Notes: generated from the letters alone by a model not told the origin. A DNA stretch of 64,000 nucleotides from Leptospira inadai serovar Lyme str. 10 (GCF_000243675.2 NZ_AHMM02000015.1:480001-544000), one strand, 5' to 3'. Shown: positions 7,917 through 18,595, counted from the stretch's first letter. Numbers and translations are program-made.

Positions 7917-8981
7917 TTAAATGGAAAAATCTTCGACGTATACTTTCGCGTTTCGAATCCGAAGATAAACTTTCTCGCCCGGTAGTAGATTGAGTTCGCG
8001 GAAAGTGCTTTGGTCCAGAAGAGATTCGATCAGAGAGCCGGAATCTAATCTCTTTAGTTCGACTCGAACATTTCTGCCGGTCGAATGAATGTATTGAATT
8101 TCGGCGGGAATTCCGTTTTCGGCCAACCGTAGGATTTCCACATCGTAGGGACGAACGTAGGCGACCGCCTTTGCGTCTTGGATTTCGGAATGTTCGGGGG
8201 ACTCGACGTGCTGGTCACCGATTCTAGCCTTTCCGTCCTGAACTCTTCCATGAAAAAGATTTACGTCCCCAAGAAAGTGAAACACGAACGGATTTTTAGG
8301 TTTGTTATAAACTTCATCGGGACTTCCGATTTGCTCGATCTTTCCCGCTCTAAGAATAACGATCGAATCGCTTACTTCCAAAGCCTCTTCCTGATCGTGG
8401 GTGACGAAGACGCTCGTGATATGGATCTCGTCATGAAGCCTTCGCAGCCAAGTACGAAGCTCCTTCCTCACTTTAGCGTCCAAGGCTCCGAACGGTTCGT
8501 CCAAAAGCAGGTACTTAGGCTCGATCGCCAATGCTCTTGCTAATGCGACTCGTTGCCTTTGACCTCCCGATAATTCGGAAGGAAAACGGTCGTGAAAATT
8601 CTCCAATTGGACTAGCTTTAAGAGACGAAACACTCGATCGCGAATTTCCACTTTGGAAGGTCGGGTCGCTCTCGGTCGAACTTTTAAACCGAATGCGATA
8701 TTTTCAAAAATTGTCATATGGCGAAAGAGGGCATAGTGTTGAAAAACGAAACCGACTCCGCGATCTTTCGAATTCCTATTTTTCGTTTTCTCTCCGTTAA
8801 AATAAACTTCTCCCTCATCCGCCGCCTCGAGTCCGGCAATGATTCTGAGCAGAGTAGTTTTACCGCTTCCCGACGGTCCTAATAGCGCGACTAAATCTCC
8901 TTCCGGAATCGTCAGGTTAATGTCTTTTAAGGCTTGGAATTCTCCGAAACGTTTGCTCACATTGCGTATTTCTATGGACAT
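7917..8981 (-). CDS. cysA: Sulfate/thiosulfate ABC importer, ATP-binding protein CysA
   Basis: Encodes 354 aa. The ATG at 8979-8981 follows TTAAGGAGAAAGTA; the frame upstream overlaps cysW and is not used. The ATPase domain holds Walker A GPSGSGKT (35-42), the Q-loop glutamine at 81, signature LSGGQ (137-141), Walker B YLLLDEP (157-163) and the switch histidine at about 195. A C-terminal TOBE-like regulatory domain (about 235-350) follows. The length and VTHDQEEA motif match CysA. It is the last gene of sbp-cysT-cysW-cysA; cysW ends 10 bases upstream. It powers import of sulfate through CysT/CysW at the inner membrane. Confidence 0.9.
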   Translation of the reverse strand: MSIEIRNVSKRFGEFQALKDINLTIPEGDLVALLGPSGSGKTTLLRIIAGLEAADEGEVYFNGEKTKNRNSKDRGVGFVFQHYALFRHMTIFENIAFGLKVRPRATRPSKVEIRDRVFRLLKLVQLENFHDRFPSELSGGQRQRVALARALAIEPKYLLLDEPFGALDAKVRKELRTWLRRLHDEIHITSVFVTHDQEEALEVSDSIVILRAGKIEQIGSPDEVYNKPKNPFVFHFLGDVNLFHGRVQDGKARIGDQHVESPEHSEIQDAKAVAYVRPYDVEILRLAENGIPAEIQYIHSTGRNVRVELKRLDSGSLIESLLDQSTFRELNLLPGEKVYLRIRNAKVYVEDFSI

Positions 8982-8991
8982 TACTTTCTCC

Positions 8992-9891
8992 TTAAATGAC
9001 CGGATCTGTGACGGTCGATGCATTTGCCTCGGACGTTTTTCCGGCTTCGGGTTCGACTGGATCTTCTTCGGGAGGTTCAATCGGCTTCGTTCGTAAATTC
9101 TTTTCTAAAATCGTCTTCACCAATAATGTAAGTAAAGATAGAAAGACGAGGAGAGACGCGGCCGAGAACGCTCCGACCGAATTGAATTCGTTATATAACA
9201 TTTCTATTTGAAGAGGAAGCGTGTTGGTTTTTCCTCGAATATGTCCCGACAGAACGGACACCGCTCCGAACTCGCCCATCGCACGCGCATTGCAGAGAAT
9301 GATTCCGTAGAGTAATCCCCATTTGATATTCGGAAGAATGATTTTAGCGAATAGTTTCGGAAGGGAGGCTCCCAATAGAATGCCGGCTTCTTCCTCCTCT
9401 TTACCCTGGGTCTGCATCAAAGGAATCAATTCTCTGGCTACGAACGGCAAGGTGATAAATAGGGTCGCTATCACTAAGCCAGGCGTGTTGAATACGATTT
9501 TAATTCCGTATTCGCCCAAGGTATTTCCGAACCATCCCTGTCTCCCGAATAGAAGCAGAAAAATCAAACCGGAGATAACGGGCGAAACCGCAAACGGAGA
9601 ATCGATGACCGTTAATAGCGCGTTCTTTCCCGGAAATTCGAATCTTGTGATTAAGAAGGCGGCAATAACTCCGAAGAACGTATTTAAGGGAACGGCTATC
9701 CCTGCGACTTTCAAAGTCATTAACCAGGCGGAAACGGTATCGGGATCCTGCAAGGCGGTAATGTAACCGTCGAACCCGCTTGCGAAAGCTTCCGTAAAAA
9801 CCGTTACGATGGGTAATACGAGAATCAATCCCGCTAAAAAGAAGGCGGCGCCGATTAGAGTGATTCGGATCCAAGTAGGTTCTGTTCTCAT
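8992..9891 (-). CDS. cysW: Sulfate ABC transporter permease CysW
   Basis: Encodes 299 aa with six predicted membrane helices, the first at residues about 10-32. The permease EAA loop is seen as [20 protein letters not shown] and the CysW-typical [21 protein letters not shown] follows. The C-terminus carries an acidic, Pro/Glu-rich tail of about 35 residues that is longer than usual and probably cytoplasmic. The gene overlaps cysT by four bases (ATGA), implying coupled translation. It forms the membrane channel with CysT. Confidence 0.9.
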   Translation of the reverse strand: MRTEPTWIRITLIGAAFFLAGLILVLPIVTVFTEAFASGFDGYITALQDPDTVSAWLMTLKVAGIAVPLNTFFGVIAAFLITRFEFPGKNALLTVIDSPFAVSPVISGLIFLLLFGRQGWFGNTLGEYGIKIVFNTPGLVIATLFITLPFVARELIPLMQTQGKEEEEAGILLGASLPKLFAKIILPNIKWGLLYGIILCNARAMGEFGAVSVLSGHIRGKTNTLPLQIEMLYNEFNSVGAFSAASLLVFLSLLTLLVKTILEKNLRTKPIEPPEEDPVEPEAGKTSEANASTVTDPVI

Positions 9892-10715
9892 CCTAATCTC
9901 CCGGAAGACCTACTCTGGAAAAAATTAATCGTAAACATTATAAAAAAAGAAAGTAGTAACATCAATAAAGCGATTCCTGTCGCCTTCGAATATTCGTACT
10001 GCTCCAATTTTGTGACGATCAAAAGCGGAAGGATTTCCGTTTTTCCGGGTAAATTTCCCGAGATAAAAACGACCGACCCGTATTCACCGATTCCCCTCGC
10101 AAATGCCATCGAGGTTCCCGCTAAAAGAGAGGGCCAGAGTTCGGGAAAAAGAACCCGCGTAAACGTTTGTAGACGATTCGCACCGAGGCAGTACGCGCTT
10201 TCTTCCAACTCCTTGGGGAGTTCCTCCAAAACCGGCTGAACGGTTCGAACGACGAAAGGAAATCCGATAAACACCAGAGCGACTACGATGCCTAGAGGAG
10301 TATAGGCTACCTTGATCCCAAGCGGATCCAAAAATCTTCCGATCCACCCGTTCGAAGAATAAATCGCGGTGAGAGCGATCCCTGCGACTGCGGTAGGAAG
10401 AGTAAACGGAAGGTCGACCAGTGTGTCTAAAATTTTTCGACCCGGAAATTCGTATCGAACCAATACCCAAGCGAATAGAAAGCCGACGAATAAATTGATT
10501 ATCGCGGCCGCGGTTCCGGCGCCGAAGCTTAACCATAATGCTTTTTGTATTCTATCTTCGGAAAATACCGCGATTAGACCCGACCAACCCAGATTTGCGG
10601 ATTTGAAGAATATGGCGGAAAGCGGAATGATAACTAATAGGCTGAGATAAAATATTGTCGTACCTAGAGTGAGGCCGAAACTAGTTTTAGAATAGGGGCG
10701 AATGATGACTTTCAA
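9888..10715 (-). CDS. cysT: Sulfate ABC transporter permease CysT (CysU)
   Basis: Encodes 275 aa with six membrane helices. The EAA loop reads [20 protein letters not shown] and is followed by the hallmark [22 protein letters not shown]. The [14 protein letters not shown] segment is also typical of the family. It pairs with CysW. The gene starts about 100 bases after the sbp stop, with a strong hairpin in between that may set unequal expression of binding protein and channel. Confidence 0.9.
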   Translation of the reverse strand: MKVIIRPYSKTSFGLTLGTTIFYLSLLVIIPLSAIFFKSANLGWSGLIAVFSEDRIQKALWLSFGAGTAAAIINLFVGFLFAWVLVRYEFPGRKILDTLVDLPFTLPTAVAGIALTAIYSSNGWIGRFLDPLGIKVAYTPLGIVVALVFIGFPFVVRTVQPVLEELPKELEESAYCLGANRLQTFTRVLFPELWPSLLAGTSMAFARGIGEYGSVVFISGNLPGKTEILPLLIVTKLEQYEYSKATGIALLMLLLSFFIMFTINFFQSRSSGRLG

Positions 10716-10780
10716 TTTCAGATTCCGCGGTTTAGGGAGTTCCCACCGACGATTGTTGTAAGAAGAGGAAATTCGTCAAA

Positions 10781-10808
10781 CGAAGAGCCGTTTTTATTCG
10801 GCTCTTCG
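10781..10808 (-). terminator. Intercistronic hairpin between sbp and cysT
   Basis: Perfect 10-bp stem (CGAAGAGCCG pairs with CGGCTCTTCG) with an 8-base loop. Its short T run on the minus strand is weak, so partial termination or 3'-end protection of the sbp message is likelier than full termination. This arrangement is common where a binding protein is made in excess over its permease. Confidence 0.5.
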
Positions 10809-10816
10809 GCGCGACA

Positions 10817-11881
10817 TTACTTCTTTGCGTCGTTATAGATACTATCAAAGACTCCGCCATCGGCAAAATGCTTTTTATGCGCCGCTTTCCAAGAACCTTC
10901 CAAATCACGAACATCGAATAGTTTTAATTTCGGAAATTTAGATATGTTGGCCTTTAACACCGCCTCATCGGTCGGTCTGAAGAAATGCCTCGCGATCGTT
11001 TCTTGCCCTGCCTTCGTGTACAGAAAATCCAAATAAGATTTGGCGATTTCCTTGCTTCCTTTTCTCGCGACCACTTTCTCAACGATCGCGACTGGAGTTT
11101 CTGCAAGAACACTCGTACTCGGATAAACGACTTCGAATCTGGATTGACCGCCGTTTGCCTTACGTGATTCGTCCAAAGCTAGTTCCGCTTCGTTCTCCCA
11201 AGCGAGAAGGACGTCCCCGATTCCTCGTTGAGCGAACGTAGTCGTGGATCCGCGTGCCCCGGTATCCAAGACGGACGTGTTCCTATACAAAGATTTTATG
11301 AAATCCTTCGCTTTTTCTTCCGATCCGTATTTCTTCTTTGCAAATCCCCAAGCGGCAAGGTAATTCCAGCGAGCTCCGCCGGACGTTTTCGGATTCGGAG
11401 TTATCACTCCGATACCGGGTTTTACAAGATCGTCCCAATCTTTCAGTCCTTTCGGATTTCCTTTTCGGACTAGAAAAACGACTGTGGAATAGTAGGGAAC
11501 CGAATGATGCGGGAATGCTTTCTCCCAATCTTTCGAAATCGATCCGCCGTTTTCGGCAATGCTATCGATATCATACGCGAGTGCCAATGTCACGACATCC
11601 GCGTCCAGTCCGTCGATAACCGCACGTGCTTGTTTACCGGAACCTCCGTGCGATTGTTGGATTTGTAACGTCCTTCCGGTTTTCTTTTTCCAAAGATTTG
11701 AAAACTGCTTATTGATGTCTTCATAAAGCTCGCGAGTGGGATCGAACGAAACGTTGAGAAGGACATCCTCTGCAAGAACGGCCGTCGAACCAAGGCTTAT
11801 CAAGGCGATCGTTACTACTAAAAGAAGGGCGGAAAACCGCCGGGTAATGCGCTGGTTTCTGGTAATTTGCTTCACTTTCAC
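10817..11881 (-). CDS. sbp: Periplasmic sulfate-binding protein
   Basis: Encodes 354 aa from a GTG at 11881; a second GTG six bases on (11875) has better spacing to AGGAC and may be the real start. A basic signal peptide ([19 protein letters not shown]) precedes the mature protein. Family motifs are [62 protein letters not shown] and [11 protein letters not shown]. It captures sulfate (or thiosulfate) in the periplasm and delivers it to CysT/CysW. It is the first gene of the operon, so regulation should act upstream, at 11882-12006. Confidence 0.9.
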   Translation of the reverse strand: MKVKQITRNQRITRRFSALLLVVTIALISLGSTAVLAEDVLLNVSFDPTRELYEDINKQFSNLWKKKTGRTLQIQQSHGGSGKQARAVIDGLDADVVTLALAYDIDSIAENGGSISKDWEKAFPHHSVPYYSTVVFLVRKGNPKGLKDWDDLVKPGIGVITPNPKTSGGARWNYLAAWGFAKKKYGSEEKAKDFIKSLYRNTSVLDTGARGSTTTFAQRGIGDVLLAWENEAELALDESRKANGGQSRFEVVYPSTSVLAETPVAIVEKVVARKGSKEIAKSYLDFLYTKAGQETIARHFFRPTDEAVLKANISKFPKLKLFDVRDLEGSWKAAHKKHFADGGVFDSIYNDAKK

Positions 11882-11905
11882 GTCCTTTTGGCCAATAAGC
11901 CGGAT

Positions 11906-11931
11906 AAAAGATCCAATAAATTAGATCTTTT
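11906..11931. promoter_or_regulatory. Inverted repeat in the sbp leader
   Basis: AAAAGATC (11906-11913) and GATCTTTT (11924-11931) are 8-bp inverted arms separated by 10 bases, in the region shared by the divergent sbp and SpoIIE genes. A TTGACA lies farther out on the sbp strand. It could be an operator for sulfate-responsive control or, on the plus strand, a weak hairpin; neither is proven. Confidence 0.35.
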
Positions 11932-12006
11932 TCTGTTATAGTCGGAACATCCTTCTCAATTGTCAATTCAGGTTTTAAGCTAGGATCTATTTTTTTCTTA
12001 AAAAGC

Positions 12007-14244
12007 GTGAGTTTTTTAGGTCGAAAGCATCCGGATCGTCGTGCAAGCTCAAAATACGTGTTTTTCTTGATTCGATTTCGGTTTTTTTTTCGAAAACTAC
12101 AGGGTTTGTTCCGGGAGTTCGGAATCGAGTCTATTCGTATTCTGCCCGTTCCGTCTCCTAGGCTATTTGGGAAAAAGAAGGGTTGGGGATTTTTTTGCCA
12201 TTGCGTAGGGCCGCTTCTCTTAGTAAGTCTTTCCAACTGCTCGCCTTCCATTCTTCAAACCGATTCGAATCGACCGTATGCGACCGATGGGAAAATCGAT
12301 TTAGGAAAATATGATCTACATCTTCGTGACCCTATTCTTTTAGCCGGCCTCTGGAAATTTCACTGGTTATATTGGAAGGGAGTCGGAGAAGAAACTCCTG
12401 TGGAAGAGTTAAACGTACCTTCTTCTTGGAACGGAAAAAACGGAACAAGAATCGGCGAAGGGTACGGAACCTATGAACTAACGGTTAAGCTGGATCGGAA
12501 TTACAAGGAATTAGCCTTACTCGTACCGGAGCAAAGTTCCGCATACAAGCTGATGGTCGACGGGGACACGACGGTAGAATGCGGCTCCGTCGACTTTCTT
12601 TCCGCAGAGGATAGAACCGCCTTTCGAGTAAAGCCGGCCTGGTGCAACAGATTCGTACGATTCGTACCGAAAGGAAATGAATTTCATATAGATATGTTGA
12701 TCGCTAATAAGGATCATCGATTAGGCGGCTTTTGGTCTCCTATCCGCTTGGGTGAATCCGAATCCTTGCATAAGGCTTGGGAAAATGAGCGGTATTTGGA
12801 TATTTTCCTGGCCGGAGGGCTTTTTTGCGTCGGAATGTTGCATTTGATTTTCGCGGTTTTTAGGAAAGGGGAGCCTTCCTCTCTCTACTTCGGAATTTTT
12901 TGTATCGTAATGGCGACCCGAGGAATTTTTGCGGGGACTAGAATCGCAGCCGAATATCTGCCTTTTTTAGGGTTCGAGCATTTTATAAGAATTGAATATA
13001 TTACTTTCTATCTGGCGATCCCAGTATTTCTGAGCTATATCCTATCGATTTTTCCTAGGGAGTCCAAAAGAGTGCTCGTGGATATCGTCTGGTGGATCGC
13101 GATACTCGCTACGATTATCGTGCTCGTGCTCCCTGTCAGAATTTTTACATTTACGATTACGATTTATTACTTAGTCGCATTTTTGGCCGGAGCGCTCGGA
13201 TTATATTCGCTAACGAAGGCAGCCGTCCGCCGCAAACAAGGAGCGATCACGATTTTGGGCGGTTTTATTTTTATTTATGCGGCTATGATTCACGACCTTT
13301 TTTATGCCACATTCTTTTTAGATACCGGATACTTCGCGCATATCGGCGCGTTTGTCTTTCTTATCGCTCAGTCCATTTTTCTTTCCATCCGAAGTTCCGA
13401 GAATCTGGATAGGCTTATCGATCTTTCCAGAAACCTGGAGAAACGCGTGGAAGAAAGAACTAAACAATTGAGAAATGCGCTCAGACTGATTCGAAACGAC
13501 TTGACGGTAGCCAGGGAGATTCAAAAGGACTTGTTGAACCTTAAGGACAACGAGAGAATTACGATTTATGATCTTATATTCGAGGTTTTGCATAAACCCC
13601 TCGCGGAAGTCGGAGGGGACCTTTACGATATTTTGGAATTGCCCGACGGGCGCGTAAGGATCTTTATCGCGGACGCGACAGGGCACGGAGTGCAGGCCGC
13701 ATTACTGACCATTCTAATCCGGCGAGCATACGAAGACCACCGGACAAAGGAAGTTAGTCCGGGCAAATTAATGTCCGCTCTTAGCGGGGAATTTCATGGA
13801 ACGTATAAGAACGTGGGAACGTACTTTTCCGCCTCGATACTGGAAATTTCAAAGGACAGAAGAATATTACGATATTCTCTTGCCGGATCCCCGCCGGTTA
13901 TCGTGCAGACCGAGGACGGGGAAAAATTTTTGGAATGCGAAAATCCTTTGGTCGGACTTCTGAAAGACTTCGTTTATACTGAACGGGAAACCGAACTGCC
14001 TAACGAATTTAGAATACTTTGCTTTACCGACGGGCTAACCGAAGCCGCTCGGGAGATGGGCGATTCCTTCGGCAACGAACGAGTTTTGGGGCTTTTACGC
14101 CAAGGAGGAGAAACCGATTTAAACATTTTGATCCCTATGATCTACTCGGAATTACTTAAATTTCTCGGACTCGAAGGTCCGAAAGACGACGTACTCCTAA
14201 TCGGATTCGAGCTTAACCGAAAGAACATACCGAGCCGAAATTAA
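12007..14244 (+). CDS. 7TMR-DISM sensor with C-terminal SpoIIE/PP2C phosphatase
   Basis: Up to 745 aa from a GTG; the first 60 residues look non-genic and the real start may be a later GTG/TTG. A hydrophobic stretch ending SLSNC could be a lipoprotein or signal anchor. Residues about 95-260 resemble the extracellular 7TMR-DISM sensing domain (jelly-roll like). Seven membrane helices span about 270-480, then a coiled coil (NLEKRVEERTKQLRNALRL). A SpoIIE phosphatase occupies about 505-740 with metal-binding aspartates in VGGDLYD, IADATGHGV, CFTDGLTEA and GPKDDV. Such proteins dephosphorylate STAS-type anti-anti-sigma factors in partner switching. No partner gene is adjacent. Confidence 0.85.
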   Translation: MSFLGRKHPDRRASSKYVFFLIRFRFFFRKLQGLFREFGIESIRILPVPSPRLFGKKKGWGFFCHCVGPLLLVSLSNCSPSILQTDSNRPYATDGKIDLGKYDLHLRDPILLAGLWKFHWLYWKGVGEETPVEELNVPSSWNGKNGTRIGEGYGTYELTVKLDRNYKELALLVPEQSSAYKLMVDGDTTVECGSVDFLSAEDRTAFRVKPAWCNRFVRFVPKGNEFHIDMLIANKDHRLGGFWSPIRLGESESLHKAWENERYLDIFLAGGLFCVGMLHLIFAVFRKGEPSSLYFGIFCIVMATRGIFAGTRIAAEYLPFLGFEHFIRIEYITFYLAIPVFLSYILSIFPRESKRVLVDIVWWIAILATIIVLVLPVRIFTFTITIYYLVAFLAGALGLYSLTKAAVRRKQGAITILGGFIFIYAAMIHDLFYATFFLDTGYFAHIGAFVFLIAQSIFLSIRSSENLDRLIDLSRNLEKRVEERTKQLRNALRLIRNDLTVAREIQKDLLNLKDNERITIYDLIFEVLHKPLAEVGGDLYDILELPDGRVRIFIADATGHGVQAALLTILIRRAYEDHRTKEVSPGKLMSALSGEFHGTYKNVGTYFSASILEISKDRRILRYSLAGSPPVIVQTEDGEKFLECENPLVGLLKDFVYTERETELPNEFRILCFTDGLTEAAREMGDSFGNERVLGLLRQGGETDLNILIPMIYSELLKFLGLEGPKDDVLLIGFELNRKNIPSRN

Positions 14245-14357
14245 GTAATCTTTTTGTGGTTTAATTGTTTTGCACTTCAAAATACATGGTATAGACAGGT
14301 GGCAAACGGCAGGTATCCATTAGGACCCACCGAATAGAAGCCATGAGAGGACCGTTT

Positions 14358-14492
14358 ATGGCCTATAAGCTCGACGGGGCAAAATTTCCCACATTGGAAG
14401 AGCTCATCACTGCGCTTTATCCACTCTATGCGGATAAAATGAGTGAAGCGGAATTCAGAAAATATGTACAGGAAAATGTCAAGGAGGAATGA
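14358..14492 (+). CDS. Small protein of 44 aa, unknown function
   Basis: Starts at the ATG at 14358, six bases after GAGAGGA; an earlier in-frame ATG at 14343 lacks a good ribosome site. The product starts MAYKLDGAKFPTLEELI and ends with a charged helix (MSEAEFRKYVQENVKEE). It is soluble, acidic and helical, with no signal peptide. The clean ribosome site and an intrinsic terminator overlapping its stop codon support a real gene. I do not recognise a family. Confidence 0.6.
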   Translation: MAYKLDGAKFPTLEELITALYPLYADKMSEAEFRKYVQENVKEE

Positions 14493-14514
14493 TCTCCTCC
14501 TTGTCGTTGTTTTT
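14480..14514 (+). terminator. Intrinsic terminator at the 44-aa gene stop codon
   Basis: Perfect 9-bp stem (CAAGGAGGA with TCCTCCTTG, 14480-14503) around a 6-base loop that contains the stop codon, followed by GTTGTTTTT. Confidence 0.7.
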
Positions 14515-14593
14515 AAGCTGCGACGAATGAACTTAAAGGTGATTTCGTCCTCTTTTGCTTGTCAATCTAGGCGGTTCTGCGTACCTTCTCGCC

Positions 14594-17092
14594 ATGTCTT
14601 TTCAATTTAAGAAGTGGAGACTCGCTCCGGCGTGGCGAAGGCCGCTCCTCCTGCTTGCTTCCTTTTTAGTAATCATCATAAAACTCCGATTTTTGCTGAC
14701 CTCCGAGGCCTTATCAGGATGGAGTCTTCACGCCCAAACTCATCTAGCCGATACGTATGATTCGCTTCTTTCCGGCGGCGAATCCCTCGGCTACGATACC
14801 CGATGGTTCTCCGGGATGCCCGTTTTTTTCTTCGAGCCGCCTTTCTTCTATTTTACCGTCGCGCTTTTACATAAGACTATTCTGTTTTGGTTCCCTCTGA
14901 CTCTTTCGTTCAACATCGGAATTTTACTTTCCGTTCTGCTTTTTACCTACGCTTTCATAAAATTCAGTCTCCTTCTTTTGAGCGAAACCAACCATAGAGC
15001 GAACACGGTCATGCTCGCGATGTCCGGCCTTCTTTTTTTCTTTCTCTGTTCGGGGGAGGAACCGTTCGGGCTTTCCTTGGTAGGTTTGTTTAGCGGTACC
15101 GTAACGGGATTTTTCGGATTGGCCTGGAGTTTATTAGGTTTTTATTATTTAGAAAAATATAGAACTAGCGGCAAGCTTTCGGCTCTTTCCAAATATATTG
15201 TCGTCAGCGCATGTGTTTTCTATTCCGATTTTCCGTCCTCTTTGTTTTACGTAATTTCGCTGCTTATTTACTTCTTATTTCTGGGTGAGGAGTTGGGCAA
15301 ACGCGCTTTCTCTCTGGTTTTCTTTCTACCTATCATAATCGCATCACCCGTTTGGTGGAATTTTCTAAAGTATTCCTCCTATAGAGCGGAAACGTTTCCT
15401 TTGGAGGCCAATCCGGGTTTGATTTCCATTCTGGGTTCGGGAGCGCTGGCGCCGATCTGGGAAGGCAGAGGGGTAATCGCCTTTTTAGCGAATTTTATAC
15501 TAGGCTTGCACTGGATTCAAGCCGTCTTTCCGATCCTATTCCTGTTCGGAATTCGATCCGTTCTAAAACGCAAAATCTTTCCGCCTGCGTCCAGATTCGT
15601 TTTTTTTGCCAGTTTGATTTTTTATTGGATGGGTGTCGATACTTCCCTATCGAAGTTTTTCCCGGGATTGGGATTTCCTTGGTACAGGGCCCTGGATCTT
15701 TCTCTCTTATTTCTCACTTTGTCGGCGCTTGAAACAGCCGTTCATTTGTTAAAGAATTTTGAATATAAGACGATAGGTCAATATTGTATAGGCGGGCTTT
15801 TATTCTTCGCTTTAATCCGATTTTTTCTCTGGCATCCGGAGCTGGAATGGAAGGAGAACTCGGCATTCTTAAAAGAAAGCCTTTCCGCCTTGGAAATGCA
15901 GGATGTGGAAGCTACTCTTTCCGCTCTGCCTAAAAATTCGAAAATATTTCCGGAAACGAATGCTCGTAAAAAATGGGGTGATAGCCCGTTTACCCTGGGA
16001 TTATTGATTCGTCGCGCAGGCCATCGAAACCTGATCGGCATGGAAGCGGACGCCTCCCTTAGCTCGATTGCTGTCCAGCCGTATCTTAGTAGATATCTCC
16101 CCTGGACCGCTTGGAAAAAAGACGGAACGTACGAGGAGGAACTTTCTCCCGAGGAGGCCGGTAAGGGATTGCACAGGTTTTTGCAATCGACCGGGACTTC
16201 CTACATTTTAGGTTCCACTAACAAACTTTATAAAATGCTAAAATCAAATCCGGACAAATTCCAGTTGGTGGAAGGATGGGTCAATTCCGAAGGTCTTCAA
16301 CTCGTCGACGGAGTGGAGCATGCCAATAGAAAATACGAGAAGGAGATGGAAGATCGGATTTCCCTTTTTCTCTTCTCCGTAAAAGGAGCAGGGAGCGATC
16401 TTGCTCGATTGAATGATAAACCCTGGGCGGTCGCGGATTATAAGGAATTAACCGGAGGAAAAAGTCTGAGGCCGAAGCGTTTTCTTTACAGTACGAACGA
16501 GGCCATTCTATACGAAGGTCTGGATGCGGGAATCGTATTTGCGAGACTCGGAAAATACGAGCTCGAATCGAAGGGATTGGGTTTAACAAACTGGTTTAAA
16601 GGAATCGTAGTTCTAAATACTCCTACGAATAAAGAGGATTGGAAACACGGATTGAAAGAGAAGTACGGCGAACTTCCGTTTTTGGACAGAACCGAATTTT
16701 TGGGTCTCTTTTTTCCTGTACCCGGAAAGCCGTCCCAGGAAACCTTATCGCTGGCGGAAAATCCCGTTCGACCTAGGCTTATGTCGGATGAAAGGGTTTT
16801 ATCGGAAGGCGAGCTTTCTTTCGGGGGACCTCGATCCAACGGGAAGGAATTGCTTCACGCTCCGAAAGAATGTTTTTTGATTCGTAGAAGTTACTTTCCG
16901 AAGTGGATCGACGCGGACGGAGGAACGTTATTTCAAACCCAACTGAACGAAATCTTACTATGTTCTAAGGAAAAAAAATTCGATCTTTATTTCGATAAAG
17001 GAAATTCAGTAATTCTTACTATCGTAATGCTTCTGCTGCCTATATTATTCATTTTTTCCTCCCTAGTCAAGGGGAGGTGGTTTTTTCGTTGA
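14594..17092 (+). CDS. Large multi-pass membrane protein, PTPS-related/GT-C-like
   Basis: Encodes 832 aa from the ATG at 14594; no convincing ribosome site is visible. About ten to twelve hydrophobic helices fill residues 20-400 and one lies at the C-terminus (about 805-825). The N-terminal loop (LHAQTHLADTYDSLLSGG, then RWFSGMPVFFFEPPFFYF) matches the pattern of PTPS-related membrane proteins (PF10131), distant relatives of GT-C glycosyltransferases and YfhO-like proteins. A large extracytoplasmic domain spans about 430-800. A role in envelope glycan or lipid modification is likely by family only. The next gene overlaps its stop codon. Confidence 0.65.
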   Translation: MSFQFKKWRLAPAWRRPLLLLASFLVIIIKLRFLLTSEALSGWSLHAQTHLADTYDSLLSGGESLGYDTRWFSGMPVFFFEPPFFYFTVALLHKTILFWFPLTLSFNIGILLSVLLFTYAFIKFSLLLLSETNHRANTVMLAMSGLLFFFLCSGEEPFGLSLVGLFSGTVTGFFGLAWSLLGFYYLEKYRTSGKLSALSKYIVVSACVFYSDFPSSLFYVISLLIYFLFLGEELGKRAFSLVFFLPIIIASPVWWNFLKYSSYRAETFPLEANPGLISILGSGALAPIWEGRGVIAFLANFILGLHWIQAVFPILFLFGIRSVLKRKIFPPASRFVFFASLIFYWMGVDTSLSKFFPGLGFPWYRALDLSLLFLTLSALETAVHLLKNFEYKTIGQYCIGGLLFFALIRFFLWHPELEWKENSAFLKESLSALEMQDVEATLSALPKNSKIFPETNARKKWGDSPFTLGLLIRRAGHRNLIGMEADASLSSIAVQPYLSRYLPWTAWKKDGTYEEELSPEEAGKGLHRFLQSTGTSYILGSTNKLYKMLKSNPDKFQLVEGWVNSEGLQLVDGVEHANRKYEKEMEDRISLFLFSVKGAGSDLARLNDKPWAVADYKELTGGKSLRPKRFLYSTNEAILYEGLDAGIVFARLGKYELESKGLGLTNWFKGIVVLNTPTNKEDWKHGLKEKYGELPFLDRTEFLGLFFPVPGKPSQETLSLAENPVRPRLMSDERVLSEGELSFGGPRSNGKELLHAPKECFLIRRSYFPKWIDADGGTLFQTQLNEILLCSKEKKFDLYFDKGNSVILTIVMLLLPILFIFSSLVKGRWFFR

Positions 17093-18234
17093 GCGAGGAT
17101 ATGCATAAGGAATCCGTCAGAAAGCCTTATGCCGGTCTGCAATTATTCTCCAATTCGTTATTGGCGATTTTCGGAATCCTGCTTGCTTGGGGTTCGCTCA
17201 GCGAGTGGAGCAGTTCCACCTGGGGGAGAGTAATTCTTCACGGGTTGGAGGGCGGCTTGGTCGGAGCGGTCTGCGATTGGTTTGCGGTTTGGAAAACGTA
17301 CCGCGCGGTCGAAATTGAGAGCGAGACTATCGCCGAAGAAATTGGTAAATGGGTCTCCTCCGATCTTGTGAATGAAGATAAGTTAAAGGAATATATGGAT
17401 CGTATTTTGGACGATCCCGACAATATTTCCGCGCTCTCCCGTTTGATCGAGATGCACCTGGGGGGAGAGCCGGAAGTTAGGAAACTTTTGGATTCGATTT
17501 GGGATAAAGTGGAGGAGGATATCGTCCGCTATCTTAAGAACTTCCGTTTTTCCGGATCCGATCAGGAAATTTTGCGGGAACTGAATCGCCGCAAGGAAAT
17601 TTTCGGAACGGTCCGTTTCTTAGTCGGAGAAGCGCTAGTCAAGGCGACCGATCAGGCGGATTTTAAAATGAGAATGGATCGAATTACGCAAAGCTTATCC
17701 TTCTTTGCAAAACCTTTAGTTTGGCTGATAGACCCTCAAAAAAGGATACGGGAATTCGGGGAAGGCCTTAAGGACGGGAAAGAATTCGATTCCGAGGACG
17801 AGGGGATTTTGTACGAAGTATTTTCCCTATTCTCCGATTGTGCGGATTTGTATATAGGTTCTTGGAACGATTTGCCCGAATCGACCAAGGAAGAAGCTGT
17901 CCGCGCATTGACCGATTTCGGCAAGGACCAATTGAATCGATTGGTGACGGACGTGATACTTCTACATATGGAAGACATCAAGAAGTTGGGAAATTTACGG
18001 GAGTACGGACCGGCGCGCTCGATCCTAGAATTCTTGAGGTCGAGGACGAATGCGGGTGTGTCCCGATACGTAGGCGAACAGGTCGCGAGAGGATTGAAAC
18101 TTCTCGAACCTAGGCAATTTCGGATCAATTTAGAGGAAAAAACCCGGAAGGTTTTGGAGAAAATTCGAATCAACGGAAGTTTGCTCGGATTTGTTTGCGG
18201 AATAGCGATCGGCATCGTAGATTTTCTATTCTAA
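17089..18234 (+). CDS. DUF445 family membrane protein
   Basis: About 381 aa. The longest frame opens at GTG 17077 but GGGGAGG sits at 17071-17077, so TTG 17089 (sharing TTGA with the upstream stop) or ATG 17101 is more likely. An N-terminal membrane helix (LLAIFGILLAWGSLS) is followed by the DUF445 hallmark GGLVGAVCDWFAVWKTYR, a long mostly helical middle, and a C-terminal hydrophobic hairpin (GSLLGFVCGIAIGIVDFLF). DUF445 proteins (YjiN/YheB type) are inner-membrane proteins of unknown role, about 380-420 aa long. The gene is translationally coupled to the PTPS-related gene. Confidence 0.8.
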   Translation: MSEDMHKESVRKPYAGLQLFSNSLLAIFGILLAWGSLSEWSSSTWGRVILHGLEGGLVGAVCDWFAVWKTYRAVEIESETIAEEIGKWVSSDLVNEDKLKEYMDRILDDPDNISALSRLIEMHLGGEPEVRKLLDSIWDKVEEDIVRYLKNFRFSGSDQEILRELNRRKEIFGTVRFLVGEALVKATDQADFKMRMDRITQSLSFFAKPLVWLIDPQKRIREFGEGLKDGKEFDSEDEGILYEVFSLFSDCADLYIGSWNDLPESTKEEAVRALTDFGKDQLNRLVTDVILLHMEDIKKLGNLREYGPARSILEFLRSRTNAGVSRYVGEQVARGLKLLEPRQFRINLEEKTRKVLEKIRINGSLLGFVCGIAIGIVDFLF

Positions 18235-18298
18235 TTTCGCGCCTTTAATTTGGAAAAATCTTGCCAACCGATCCAAACTATCGTTTGATAACCTCCTT

Positions 18299-18595
18299 AT
18301 GAGCAAGCGAGCATCGTTACTCCTATTCCTTGCCCTGTTTACGACAGGATGCTACTCATCGACCATATTCTTTTTTAATAATATCCGAATGAAGCCGGTT
18401 CCGGTCGACGTGCGAAAGGGGTTGTATAAGCAGGAAGAACGAAGCTGTAGCGAAAAAGTCCAGGATCTCATGTACAAAATACATGAGAAAAATTCTCACG
18501 CCACTCATATTCGAGATTTGGAAGTCTATAAGGAGGACGACGGGGCCTGGGGAAATTGCTATCGCCTCAGATACGGATTGGAGATTACCAGATGA
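18299..18595 (+). CDS. Small lipoprotein, unknown
   Basis: Encodes 98 aa. The signal peptide SLLLFLALFTTGC ends in a clear lipobox (TTGC), so the mature protein starts CYSSTIFFFNN. It has two further cysteines (CSEKVQ and GNCYRL) that could pair. The last codons overlap the next lipoprotein gene (ATGA), so the two are co-translated. I recognise no family. Confidence 0.7.
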   Translation: MSKRASLLLFLALFTTGCYSSTIFFFNNIRMKPVPVDVRKGLYKQEERSCSEKVQDLMYKIHEKNSHATHIRDLEVYKEDDGAWGNCYRLRYGLEITR

